NCBI RefSeq assembly: GCF_002135205.1
Contig: NZ_NEFZ01000010.1
Coordinates: forward strand, 1 to 64,000
Length of the DNA: 64,000 nt
DNA from: Acinetobacter sp. ANC 4204
Lineage (GTDB): Bacteria; Pseudomonadota; Gammaproteobacteria; Pseudomonadales; Moraxellaceae
Direction of reading: 5' to 3'
In this document: positions 36,662-45,533 of the stretch, in pieces
How the letters are laid out: each line of letters begins with the position of its first letter
Position numbering within the stretch: the stretch's first letter is position 1
Made by a program: the position numbers and the translations under genes
The notes under the pieces: generated by a model
What the model was told of the DNA's origin: nothing
Databases searched by the model: none
Seen by the model: the letters and a program-made list of their open reading frames with translations, nothing else

Positions 36662-39085
36662 ATGAGTTTAAACACATTGAAAGTAGCAGGATTTCGCGTG
36701 GTCGCATCAAGACCATTTATATTCACCACACTGTCTGTTGCAATCGCGGCAGCATCACAATGCCTTTATGCAGAAGAATCACAGACTGACGTTGAACATC
36801 TAAAAGCCAGTGAGCAAAATGTAGATGCGATTCAGCTTGAAACAGTTACAGTTACCGCCCGTAGACGGGTGGAAAGTGAACAAAAAGTTCCAGCACCGAT
36901 TACCGTGCTGAAAGGTAAACAGCTTGAAGAAGCCAAGATTTATCAGGTACAAGATTTACAACAACAACTGCCTAACTTCACCTCACAATTTATTCATGCG
37001 CGACAATCTAGTGTGGCTGTGCGAGGGATTGGCAATAATACTGCCAATGAAGGCTTGGAAGGCAGTGTAGGGATTTACTTGGATAATGTTTATTTAGGGC
37101 GACCGGGACAAGCGGTATTTGACCTATTAGATATTGAACAAATTGATTTACTGCGTGGGCCACAAGGAACTCTATTTGGTAAAAACACCACAGCAGGAGT
37201 TTTAAATATTACATCGAAGCAACCCATTTTTGATCGAGAAGGGAGTGCTGAAATTTCGGTAGGTGAGCGTGGCTATAAACAAGCGAAGGCGACGATCAAC
37301 CAACCTTTGTCTGATACTGTAGCTGTTCGATTATCGGCTTATGGAACCCATGATGATGGTTGGGTTGAAAATACTCATACAGGTGAAGATCTCAATGAAA
37401 TTAATCGCTTTGGTGCGAGAGGACAACTTTTATATAAACCTGACGATGCGTTTAGTCTAAGAATTATTGCTGAGCATAATCGCGAAGATTCAAGTACAGG
37501 TTCTTTGGTGCCTTATAGCTTTGCGCCTTGGAATCCAAATGGAAATCCAGCCAGCTATTTACCGTTAGGCGTAGCAGGTTCAAATGCAACAACCTATGCA
37601 GAGCGTGCTAAATTGCTCGGTGCAAAAAATATTGACCGTAATCCCTATGATTATAAAGTCGACTTCGATGCCGAACAGCAATCTAAAGTAGACCAAAGTG
37701 CTGCTTCTGCAGAAGCCAACTGGTTGTTTGACAATGGTTTTAAGCTAACCTCAATTACAGCATGGCGAGATTGGAATTTTAAACCCAAGAATGATTTAGA
37801 CTTTACCCCTTTAGATGGTATTACAGGTGGCTTTGAAGTTGAGCAAGATCAGTTTTCTCAGGAAGTCCGCCTAGCCTCACCAAGCAGTGATACTTTCGAC
37901 TATGTCGTCGGGGGTTATTATTTCTATCAAGATATTAGCAGTAACAATGCATATCGTACGGGGGCGGATGCAGCAGCACTTACAACGGCCTATCCGAACA
38001 ATGCCTATCTCTCAGGGACAGGTCGTTCAACCACTGACAGTTATGCTTTATTTGGACAGTCGACATGGCATGCGACTGACAAGTTTGATTTAACCACAGG
38101 ACTCCGTTTAACTTCCGAACGTAAAAGTGGCGAAGTTCAACAAAATAACGTCGAGCCTATTATCTATGCATCACTAAGCCCTTTATTTAAAGCATTTAAT
38201 TCGGGGCCTTTATCAAGGAAAGACAACAGTGTTTCGGGGTTGGTGACAGCAAGTTACGCGTTTAAACCCAATATTTTAGGTTTCGCAACTTTCTCTACAG
38301 GGGAAAAATCAGGCGGCTTTAATATCAATAGTGTTGCCACGCCTGCTGCTATTCTAGGTAATGATGCTTTAAATATCGACCCAGAAAAAGCCGAAAACAT
38401 TGAAATTGGACTAAAAACTACATGGTTAGATCAGCGCTTATATGCAAATATCAACGCCTTTTATACCAAAATTAAAGACTATCAGGCTGTCACCAATATT
38501 GCTTTAGGCAACCAGTTTTTAGGTCTGTTGACCAACGTTGGAGATTTGACCAGTCAAGGTGTCGAAATTGATTTAAAGGCGAAACTGAACCGTCAATTTT
38601 CCCTAAACTTCAATGCCGCATATACGGATGCAACTTTTGATTCGGGAACAGCACCGACACCTTTTGAAGAGTTTAATGGTGCCGGAGGGACAAGCGATAG
38701 TGGCTATGGCAAGGGTTACCGTGATATTTCGGGCAATCGCGTCAATGGTGCGCCACGTTGGACGGCAAATTTGACTGTTCAGCATCAGCATAACGTGTTT
38801 GCCAATGCACAGCACTATAGTTTAGTTAACTATGGTTGGCGCTCAGAGACTTTTTCAGATGTAAATAATTCAATTTATTCTAAAATTCCAAGTTATGGGG
38901 TATTGAATTTAACCACAGGTATTCGTATTCCTCATGGTAAAAACGACGTCGATATATCTATTTGGGCAAAAAATGCCTTGGATAAACATTATTACTTAGG
39001 TTTGGTTAATTCTGGAAATGGTGTTTATGCAGGCTCTGCTGCACAACCTCGAACAGTAGGGGCAAGTATTAAATACAGCTTTTAG
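36662..39085 (+). CDS. TonB-dependent receptor, catabolic (sphingomonad-type)
   Basis: An 807-residue outer-membrane receptor: a long signal region (about 1-36, ending CLYAEE), a TonB box within LETVTVTARRR, a plug (about 75-190, VRGIGNN, LLRGPQGTLFGKNTTAGVLNI) and a barrel closing with IKYSF. The IYLDNVYLGRPG plug type is common in receptors that import catabolic substrates rather than siderophores. It lies 213 bp after the MFS gene in the same orientation, giving a complete outer- and inner-membrane import route with a monooxygenase. Confidence 0.87.
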   Translation: MSLNTLKVAGFRVVASRPFIFTTLSVAIAAASQCLYAEESQTDVEHLKASEQNVDAIQLETVTVTARRRVESEQKVPAPITVLKGKQLEEAKIYQVQDLQQQLPNFTSQFIHARQSSVAVRGIGNNTANEGLEGSVGIYLDNVYLGRPGQAVFDLLDIEQIDLLRGPQGTLFGKNTTAGVLNITSKQPIFDREGSAEISVGERGYKQAKATINQPLSDTVAVRLSAYGTHDDGWVENTHTGEDLNEINRFGARGQLLYKPDDAFSLRIIAEHNREDSSTGSLVPYSFAPWNPNGNPASYLPLGVAGSNATTYAERAKLLGAKNIDRNPYDYKVDFDAEQQSKVDQSAASAEANWLFDNGFKLTSITAWRDWNFKPKNDLDFTPLDGITGGFEVEQDQFSQEVRLASPSSDTFDYVVGGYYFYQDISSNNAYRTGADAAALTTAYPNNAYLSGTGRSTTDSYALFGQSTWHATDKFDLTTGLRLTSERKSGEVQQNNVEPIIYASLSPLFKAFNSGPLSRKDNSVSGLVTASYAFKPNILGFATFSTGEKSGGFNINSVATPAAILGNDALNIDPEKAENIEIGLKTTWLDQRLYANINAFYTKIKDYQAVTNIALGNQFLGLLTNVGDLTSQGVEIDLKAKLNRQFSLNFNAAYTDATFDSGTAPTPFEEFNGAGGTSDSGYGKGYRDISGNRVNGAPRWTANLTVQHQHNVFANAQHYSLVNYGWRSETFSDVNNSIYSKIPSYGVLNLTTGIRIPHGKNDVDISIWAKNALDKHYYLGLVNSGNGVYAGSAAQPRTVGASIKYSF

Positions 39086-39143
39086 TTAATGGATTTCTTG
39101 CATCAGTCATTTTTTGAGCTGTATTAAAATCACAATGAAAGTT

Positions 39144-39180
39144 CCTTCTCCTTTTTAAAGGAGAAGGCTAGGGAGAGGAT
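39144..39180. repeat. Hairpin intergenic repeat
   Basis: CCTTCTCCTTT (39144-39154) pairs with AAAGGAGAAGG (39157-39167) and is followed by CTAGGGAGAGGAT. This resembles a short dispersed repeat I associate with Acinetobacter intergenic regions. It could also end transcription of the TonB receptor gene. Confidence 0.5.
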
Positions 39181-39322
39181 TTTAGGAAGAATCCGCCCTC
39201 ATTCTAAACTTGTGAATATAATTTACATATTGACGATGCCGAACTTTAATAAAAAGTAAGATCAGATTTGGGAATATAGTCTTTAACTTAGTATTTATTA
39301 AATTTAAAGTCAGCCACTGGAT

Positions 39323-40414
39323 CTAAATAAGATCTAGAAAATAGTTACGATGAATACTGTCCTGCGGTAGCAATTCTAGTAGACGTTGTACAGCATCAAT
39401 CCGGTCATGTGTCTGCCCAATAATTCGTAGCAGTTGATCTATATCTTCCATTTGATAAATCAACTGGCTTAAACGAGCATCAAAACAATGCCTCCATGTG
39501 CTGAGTAAAGGGCTTTCTGATTTAGATAAAAAGCTTCCCTTATATAGCGAGAATGTACTGGCAATAAGATTTGCATTCAACGAGTGTTCAGCACGCAAAA
39601 AGTCACATTGAACCTCACAGGTGAGTTTATAAATACGTGCCTCAATGCAATGCGGAAGCAGGCTACGAAGTTGTGAAAGCTCCGCTTTGAGTGTTTTTAT
39701 ACTAACATTACGTTCACCATAAAGGGCATAGTGTAATTCGTCTAAACCAATACCATAAGGATGCAAGGCTAAAATACAAAGTATTTCAATTTGACGGTGA
39801 CTCAAGTTCAATGTATGTCCATTAAATTGGACCCAAGGTGAACCTAGTGCTTTAATATATAAAAAATTTTGCTGTTCAAATTTGATAGCCCGCTGTATTA
39901 AGTCTGAACAGCGTTCAACGGCAAGTAGCCCTAAAGGGGTATGTTTTTTATATTTTGTGGAAAGATTAATAATGCCATGAAATTGACCTGATGTTGGATC
40001 CCAGATCGGTGCGGCATAACAGACCCAGTCCCGAACACTATCCATTTGGTTTTCATGAGAATAGACACAACTTGACATTTGACTGTTTAAAGTCATGCCA
40101 ATGGCATTGGTTCCAACCGCCTGTGTAGACCAGTGTCCACCCTCAATAAAATGAACCTGTTCAGCAGAAGAGAGCATTGCGGAACTACTCCATGTCCATA
40201 AGAGAGTCCCTTGATGGTCCGTCAAACCAATAGCCATGTCAGAATCATTGGCTATTCTTAATAAATCAGCATAATTGTGTTGGATAGAGCGACGAAATAA
40301 AGAGGTTTGATCCTCTTCTGGCAAAGCCAAAACAGGGGCGGCATGAACGATGTGCTGATTAATTAAATGGGTTGTTTGCAGCTTCTTTGCAGATGCGGTA
40401 TTGAACAGGTTCAT
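39323..40414 (-). CDS. GAF-domain/winged-helix regulator of acetoin genes
   Basis: A 363-residue regulator. Residues about 20-190 resemble the AcoR N-terminal region (SIQHNYADLLRIANDSDMAIGLTD is shown here in part; GGHWSTQAVGTNAIGM and WVCYAAPIWDPTSGQFHGIINL are the clearest). The AAA+ sigma-54 domain of true AcoR is absent. Residues about 205-275 look like an OmpR/SARP-type winged helix (LNLSHRQIEILCILALHPYG). It lies beside lipA and acoABC and probably activates them, with acetoin as the likely signal by analogy to AcoR. Confidence 0.8.
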   Translation of the reverse strand: MNLFNTASAKKLQTTHLINQHIVHAAPVLALPEEDQTSLFRRSIQHNYADLLRIANDSDMAIGLTDHQGTLLWTWSSSAMLSSAEQVHFIEGGHWSTQAVGTNAIGMTLNSQMSSCVYSHENQMDSVRDWVCYAAPIWDPTSGQFHGIINLSTKYKKHTPLGLLAVERCSDLIQRAIKFEQQNFLYIKALGSPWVQFNGHTLNLSHRQIEILCILALHPYGIGLDELHYALYGERNVSIKTLKAELSQLRSLLPHCIEARIYKLTCEVQCDFLRAEHSLNANLIASTFSLYKGSFLSKSESPLLSTWRHCFDARLSQLIYQMEDIDQLLRIIGQTHDRIDAVQRLLELLPQDSIHRNYFLDLI

Positions 40415-40670
40415 ATCATATTCCTTTATGATGAGACTGTAATATTTTTAAACGTTATAGATCAGTTTTCAGATTATAGTCATTCATGCCATTTTCTTGC
40501 TCAGGCTTAAAATTGTTTTTCTTTGGTTTATTAAACCATCTCAATTTAGCTTTCTGTACCTTTAGGTTACTTTAAAAGTGTTCTTATGGGCTGAAAATGA
40601 CTATTTCCATCTGAAATGTTAATAAACGTAACTGTTATATTTATCAATGAAGCATGTAAATAATGAAAAG

Positions 40671-41645
40671 TCATTCACGTATATATGGGGCAGGTACAGA
40701 CTCGCCATAATACTGACGGTCAGCAAAATAACTTGATCTCACTAATGGCGCACTCCAAATGTTTTTAAACGCCAAGCGCACTCCATGAGTTTGATAATGC
40801 TTAAACTCTTGTAATGTAACAAAGCGATGAATTGGCGCGTGAGACTTGGATGGCTGTAAGTATTGACCAATTGTGACATAGTCAACTTGATAATCTTTCA
40901 AATCATTTAACAACACGATAACCTCAGCCTCAACCTCTCCTAAACCGACCATCAAACCACATTTGGTTGGGATATCTGGACAGTAGTGTTTAAATTTCTG
41001 GAGTAAATCCAACGAGTGCTGATAGTTAGATCCCGGTCGCATGGCTTTATATAGACGTGGAACGGTTTCAATATTATGATTAAAAACATCGGGTGGGTTT
41101 TGGCTCAGAATCTTGAGTGCAAGATCTGCACGACCACGAAAATCAGGAACCAAAATCTCAATCAAAGTCTCTGGACTGGTTTCACGAATTTCTCGAATAC
41201 AATCAGCAAAATGCTGTGCTCCTCCATCTTTCAAATCATCCCGATCAACAGAAGTAATCACAACATATTTTAATTTTAGATTTTTCACTGTTTCAGCCAA
41301 ATGCTTGGGCTCATTAAGATCCAATACATTTGGTCGACCGTGAGCAACATCACAAAAAGGACAACGTCGGGTACAAATATCTCCCATGATCATAAACGTT
41401 GCAGTTCCACCGCTAAAGCATTGAGGCAAATTAGGGCAAGCCGCTTCTTCACAAACGGTATGTAGTTTTTGTTGTCGTAGTAAATCCTTGATGATTTGTA
41501 CTTCTTCTGGTTGACTGATTTTAGTACGAATCCATTCTGGTTTTTTCGGTGTTGTTTCTGTCTGAATAACTTTAATCGGAATACGTGCCATTTTTTCAGC
41601 GCCACGTAACTTCTTTCCTGTTAATACTGTGTTATTTAAATCCAT
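40671..41645 (-). CDS. lipA: Lipoyl synthase (acetoin-operon copy)
   Basis: A 324-residue radical-SAM enzyme that inserts two sulphurs into octanoyl-lysine to form lipoyl groups. The auxiliary-cluster cysteines C65, C70 and C76 and the radical-SAM triad C91-xxx-C95-xx-C98 (CTRRCPFC) are intact. I start at the ATG at 41645, which has a GGAG site; the frame is open to 41747. Its position divergent from acoA suggests it lipoylates the E2 subunit AcoC. A housekeeping lipA is expected elsewhere in the genome. Confidence 0.92.
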   Translation of the reverse strand: MDLNNTVLTGKKLRGAEKMARIPIKVIQTETTPKKPEWIRTKISQPEEVQIIKDLLRQQKLHTVCEEAACPNLPQCFSGGTATFMIMGDICTRRCPFCDVAHGRPNVLDLNEPKHLAETVKNLKLKYVVITSVDRDDLKDGGAQHFADCIREIRETSPETLIEILVPDFRGRADLALKILSQNPPDVFNHNIETVPRLYKAMRPGSNYQHSLDLLQKFKHYCPDIPTKCGLMVGLGEVEAEVIVLLNDLKDYQVDYVTIGQYLQPSKSHAPIHRFVTLQEFKHYQTHGVRLAFKNIWSAPLVRSSYFADRQYYGESVPAPYIRE

Positions 41646-41928
41646 TTCAAACACTCCGTCGTTTAAAATAATTAATATAGATCCTGATATTAAATAAGCT
41701 CTTTGAGTTGCATTAATAATATTAAAACAGTGCAAAAAACTTATCATATAAAATAAAGGTTGGTTAAAGGTTTGTTTTCATAGGTGATTGAACTATTGTA
41801 AAATTTTACAAAGATTTTTAATTTCATAACTTTTTGTTTTTCATATTTATCTTATATTTTTAGGAATAATATTTTTTTAGTCTAATATTAAATTAAATAA
41901 AAATATCTTTATATAAATATACGGTTTA

Positions 41929-41956
41929 AAAATCCAATCACTCATTTTTGGATTTT
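41929..41956 (+). promoter_or_regulatory. Leader hairpin before acoA
   Basis: AAAATCCA (41929-41936) pairs with TGGATTTT (41949-41956), followed by CTTTT, 32 bases before acoA. It could act as an attenuator or an mRNA 5' stem. The rest of the 342-bp lipA-acoA gap is very AT-rich. I see no clear sigma-54 (GG-N10-GC) promoter in it. Confidence 0.4.
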
Positions 41957-41987
41957 CTTTTAAGCGTAGTTAATAAGGAACAAAGAT

Positions 41988-42950
41988 ATGCAATTAACGG
42001 AAGAGCAATTGCTAGCAGCATACAAAAGAATGCGCGACATTCGTGAATTTGAGGATCGACTTCACGATGAAAATAATACAGGTGATATCCCCGGTTTCAT
42101 CCATTTATATAGCGGTGAGGAGGCTGTTGCAGTCGGGATTTGTGAAAATTTAACAGATAAGGACTTCATTACATCAACGCATCGTGGGCATGGTCATTGT
42201 ATTGCTAAGGGCTGTGACATTCACGCCATGATGCTAGAAATTTTTGGTAAAGATGATGGTTTGTGTCGTGGTAAAGGCGGCTCAATGCACATTGCGGACT
42301 TAGATAAAGGCATGCTCGGTGCAAACGGTATTGTGGGTGGTGGCCCACCTTTAGCGATTGGGGCTGCTTTAAGCGCCAAAACACTCAAGAATGGTGGGAT
42401 TGGTCTGTCATTTACGGGGGATGGTGGGTCAAATCAGGGCTTAACTTTTGAAGCCATTAATATGGCTGTGGTGTTAAAGCTCCCTGTCATTTTTGTTTTT
42501 GAAAATAACGGTTTTGGTGAAGGTACTGCACATGATTATGCCGTAGGCAGTAAAGATATTGCAGGTCGAGCAGCAGGTTTTGGCTTACCTGCTGAAAAGG
42601 TAGACGGAACAGACTTTTTTGCTGTGTATGAAGTTGCACAAAAAGCCATTGAACGTGCCCGCCGTGGTGAAGGTCCAAGTGTGATTGAAACTGTAACCAA
42701 CCGTTTTTATGGACATTTTGAAGGTGATCCGGGACTTATCCGTTCCAAAGAAGAACTGGATTATGTCAAAGAGCATAAAGATCCATTGAAGATATTCCGT
42801 GAAAAAGTCAAAGGCAAAATTGAGGAAGCCAAACTGGATGCAATTGATGCCCAGTCTAAAGCCAATGTAGACGATGCCGTTGCAAAAGCACGTGCAGCTA
42901 AATACCCAGAAGTCTCTCAGCTACTTACTGATGTTTACGTCTCTTACTAA
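41988..42950 (+). CDS. acoA: Acetoin dehydrogenase E1 alpha subunit
   Basis: A 320-residue thiamine-diphosphate enzyme subunit that cleaves acetoin to acetaldehyde and an acetyl group. The TPP-binding motif GDGGSNQG is at 144-151, with the Mg-ligand asparagine in FENNGFGEGT; STHRGHGHCIAKG and CRGKGGSMHIAD are typical of the E1 alpha family. First gene of a tightly packed plus-strand operon (acoA, acoB, acoC, lpd, two dehydrogenases). AAGGA precedes the ATG. Confidence 0.94.
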   Translation: MQLTEEQLLAAYKRMRDIREFEDRLHDENNTGDIPGFIHLYSGEEAVAVGICENLTDKDFITSTHRGHGHCIAKGCDIHAMMLEIFGKDDGLCRGKGGSMHIADLDKGMLGANGIVGGGPPLAIGAALSAKTLKNGGIGLSFTGDGGSNQGLTFEAINMAVVLKLPVIFVFENNGFGEGTAHDYAVGSKDIAGRAAGFGLPAEKVDGTDFFAVYEVAQKAIERARRGEGPSVIETVTNRFYGHFEGDPGLIRSKEELDYVKEHKDPLKIFREKVKGKIEEAKLDAIDAQSKANVDDAVAKARAAKYPEVSQLLTDVYVSY

Positions 42951-42965
42951 AGGAATAGTAGAAAA

Positions 42966-43985
42966 ATGCCAAATAAAAGTTATCGAAATGCGATTAAAGA
43001 AGCAATTGAATTAGAAATGCGCCGAGACCCAAGTGTCATTGTGGTCGGTGAAGATGTTCGTGGTGGGCATGGTGGTAAAAATACCGATGACAATAAACTA
43101 GAAGGTTTTGGTGGTGTACTTGGTGTAACCAAAGGCTTATGGACTGAATTTGGTTCTGAACGAGTCATTGATACTCCAATTACAGAGTCGGCGATTATTG
43201 GTATGGCGGCAGGTGCTGCTGCAACGGGTTTAAGACCTGTGGCTGATTTAATGTTTATGGATTTTTACGGCGTTTGTTATGACATGTTGTATAACCAAGC
43301 GGCTAAATTCCGCTACATGTTTGGTGGCAAAGCTAAAGCACCACTCGTCGTGCGAGGCATGATCGGTGCAGGATTTTCTGCCGCAGCGCAGCACTCCCAG
43401 TCTCCATATAACGTGTTTGCCTCAGTGCCAGGCTTAAAAGTGGTGGTGCCTTCTAGTGCTTACGATGTCAAAGGATTGTTAATTCAAGCCATTCGAGATG
43501 ACGACCCAGTGGTCTTTTGTGAACACAAGTTGCTGTACGACATTAAGGGCGAAGTGCCAGATGAGGCCTACACCATTCCTTTTGGTGTCGCAAATTACAC
43601 TCGTGAAGGCACTGATATTACCATTATTGCTTTAAGTTTGATGGTGCATCGTGCCAATGAAGTCGCTGATAAGCTCGCAAAAGAAGGCATTTCGGTTGAA
43701 GTGGTTGACCCTCGAACCATTTCTCCATTAGATGAAGACGGTATTTTAGAGTCAGTGGCTTCAACAGGCCGCGTGGTGATTGTAGATGAATCAGCAGCAC
43801 GTTGTGGTTTCGGACATGATGTGGCTGCGCTTATTGCCCAGAAAGGCTTTCATTATCTTAAAGCACCAATCGAATTAGTCACACCGCCGCACTCACCCGT
43901 ACCATTTTCACCAGTATTAGAAAAAGAATGGCTACCCAGTGTAGAACGCATCGAACAGGCTGTACGTAAGACGTTGGAGGCTTAG
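42966..43985 (+). CDS. acoB: Acetoin dehydrogenase E1 beta subunit
   Basis: A 339-residue transketolase-like subunit that pairs with AcoA. It has the N-terminal ALE-type helix replaced by AIKEAIELEMRRDPSVIVVGED, then VIDTPITESAIIGMAAGAA and VVDPRTISPLDEDGI, as in E1 beta subunits. It starts 15 bases after acoA and ends one base before the acoC start codon, so the subunits are made together. Confidence 0.94.
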   Translation: MPNKSYRNAIKEAIELEMRRDPSVIVVGEDVRGGHGGKNTDDNKLEGFGGVLGVTKGLWTEFGSERVIDTPITESAIIGMAAGAAATGLRPVADLMFMDFYGVCYDMLYNQAAKFRYMFGGKAKAPLVVRGMIGAGFSAAAQHSQSPYNVFASVPGLKVVVPSSAYDVKGLLIQAIRDDDPVVFCEHKLLYDIKGEVPDEAYTIPFGVANYTREGTDITIIALSLMVHRANEVADKLAKEGISVEVVDPRTISPLDEDGILESVASTGRVVIVDESAARCGFGHDVAALIAQKGFHYLKAPIELVTPPHSPVPFSPVLEKEWLPSVERIEQAVRKTLEA

Positions 43986-43986
43986 G

Positions 43987-45522
43987 ATGAGCGAAATTAA
44001 AACCTTAGAAATCCCAAAATGGGGTTTGTCCATGGAAGAGGGCACGATTGCCCAATGGCTGATTCAGGAAGGTACGCAATTTAGTAAAGGACAGGAAATC
44101 TGTGAAATTGAAACCACAAAAATCGTCAATGTATTGGAGGCACCTTTTGATGGCTTGCTACGAAAAATTATTGCTAAAGATGGTGACACCCTTGTTGTAG
44201 GTGGAGTCATTGCAATTTGTGCAGACGCTCAAGTTTCCGATGCAGAAGTTGCAGCATTTGCACAGTCCTTAGGTGGAACACCTGCTGTAACTGAACATAA
44301 AGCGGTAGCAGCGGTTCCTGAAAAAGTAGCTGCGGCTCAAGTTGAAACCAAAGTACAAGCTACGCCTAAACAGAACAGTGTTGGTCATGCATCAAAAGTT
44401 GTGGCTCAGGGTGGATATTCAATTCCTGCTACGTTACAAGGCTTCCAACAAAGCGATGATATTTTTGCAACGCCACATGCCTTGAAATTGGCTGAAAAGC
44501 ATAATGTGAACTTGGCTAAGATTACGGGTTCTGGACGTGAAAGCCGTATCAGTGTTCAAGATATTCAGGCCGCGGTTCAAGCTGCTGGTGGTTCTTGGCC
44601 AGATGTGCGTCATCAAGCCAGTACGAAAGCCGCGAAATCTAAAGTAGATGACAGTTATGTTCTAGCGACACCTGTAGCCCGCCGTTTGGCAAAACAATGG
44701 GGCATTAATTTACATGATTGTCGTACATCGGGTTCACGTGGACGAATCTGTAAGGAGGATGTTGAAGCAGTCTATCAACGTGAAAACCCTGTACAAGCTC
44801 AACATGCTGAGCATGGGCATCCAACAGAGTCAGCAAAATTCACCACCGTGGCTATGAATGGTATGCGTAAAGCAATCGCTGCACGGCTACAAGCAGCAAA
44901 ACGCAATGCACCACATTTTCGCTTAACGATAGACTTAAATGTTGAGTCAGTTCAGGCTTTGCGTCAGCAAATTAACAGTACCGTACCGCAAGTCAAACTC
45001 TCCGTTAACGATATGCTGATTAAAGCTGCTGCTGCTGCACTGATCAAAGTTCCACAGGTCAATGTTCAGTTTGATGAAGAAAATCAGCAAATTTTACAGT
45101 TTGAACAGGCTGATATTTCGGTTGCTGTGGCCATTGAAAACGGACTGATCACGCCAATTATCAAAGCAGCGAACCGTAAATCTTTGGCGCAAATTTCCAA
45201 TGATATGCGTGATCTGGCGACACGTGCCAAAACTGGAAAATTAGCACCTGATGAGTTTCAAGGCGGCAGTTTCAGCATTTCCAATTTGGGAATGCTTGGT
45301 ATTCAACAGTTTGATGCCATTATTAACCCACCTCAAGGTGCAATTTTGGCCCTAGGTGCAGCAGAGAAACGTGCGGTCGTCGAAAATGATGAGATTGTTG
45401 TTCGTCAAATGGTGACAGCAACATTGTCTTGTGATCATCGTGTCATTGATGGTGCGTTGGGTGCTCAATTCCTTTCGGCATTTAAGCAGTTTGTCGAAAA
45501 TCCTGCATTAATTTTGGTGTAG
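43987..45522 (+). CDS. acoC: Dihydrolipoyl acetyltransferase E2 of acetoin complex, two E3-binding domains
   Basis: A 511-residue E2 core protein. Residues 3-78 are a lipoyl domain with the attachment lysine K45 (IETTKIVN). There are two peripheral-subunit-binding domains, at about 158-198 (ATPHALKLAEKHNVNL, ISVQDI) and 226-263 (ATPVARRLAKQWGINL, ICKEDVE); most E2 proteins have one. Residues about 285-511 are the catalytic acyltransferase domain with DHRVIDG at 483-489. Alanine-rich linkers separate the domains. GGAGG precedes the ATG. It transfers the acetyl group to CoA. Confidence 0.93.
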   Translation: MSEIKTLEIPKWGLSMEEGTIAQWLIQEGTQFSKGQEICEIETTKIVNVLEAPFDGLLRKIIAKDGDTLVVGGVIAICADAQVSDAEVAAFAQSLGGTPAVTEHKAVAAVPEKVAAAQVETKVQATPKQNSVGHASKVVAQGGYSIPATLQGFQQSDDIFATPHALKLAEKHNVNLAKITGSGRESRISVQDIQAAVQAAGGSWPDVRHQASTKAAKSKVDDSYVLATPVARRLAKQWGINLHDCRTSGSRGRICKEDVEAVYQRENPVQAQHAEHGHPTESAKFTTVAMNGMRKAIAARLQAAKRNAPHFRLTIDLNVESVQALRQQINSTVPQVKLSVNDMLIKAAAAALIKVPQVNVQFDEENQQILQFEQADISVAVAIENGLITPIIKAANRKSLAQISNDMRDLATRAKTGKLAPDEFQGGSFSISNLGMLGIQQFDAIINPPQGAILALGAAEKRAVVENDEIVVRQMVTATLSCDHRVIDGALGAQFLSAFKQFVENPALILV

Positions 45523-45533
45523 GAGGAATAGCC

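Noticed and set aside
41646..41987. Sigma-54 promoter before acoA
   Set aside because: Looked for because AcoR systems usually use one, but no GG-N10-GC pair with the right context is visible.
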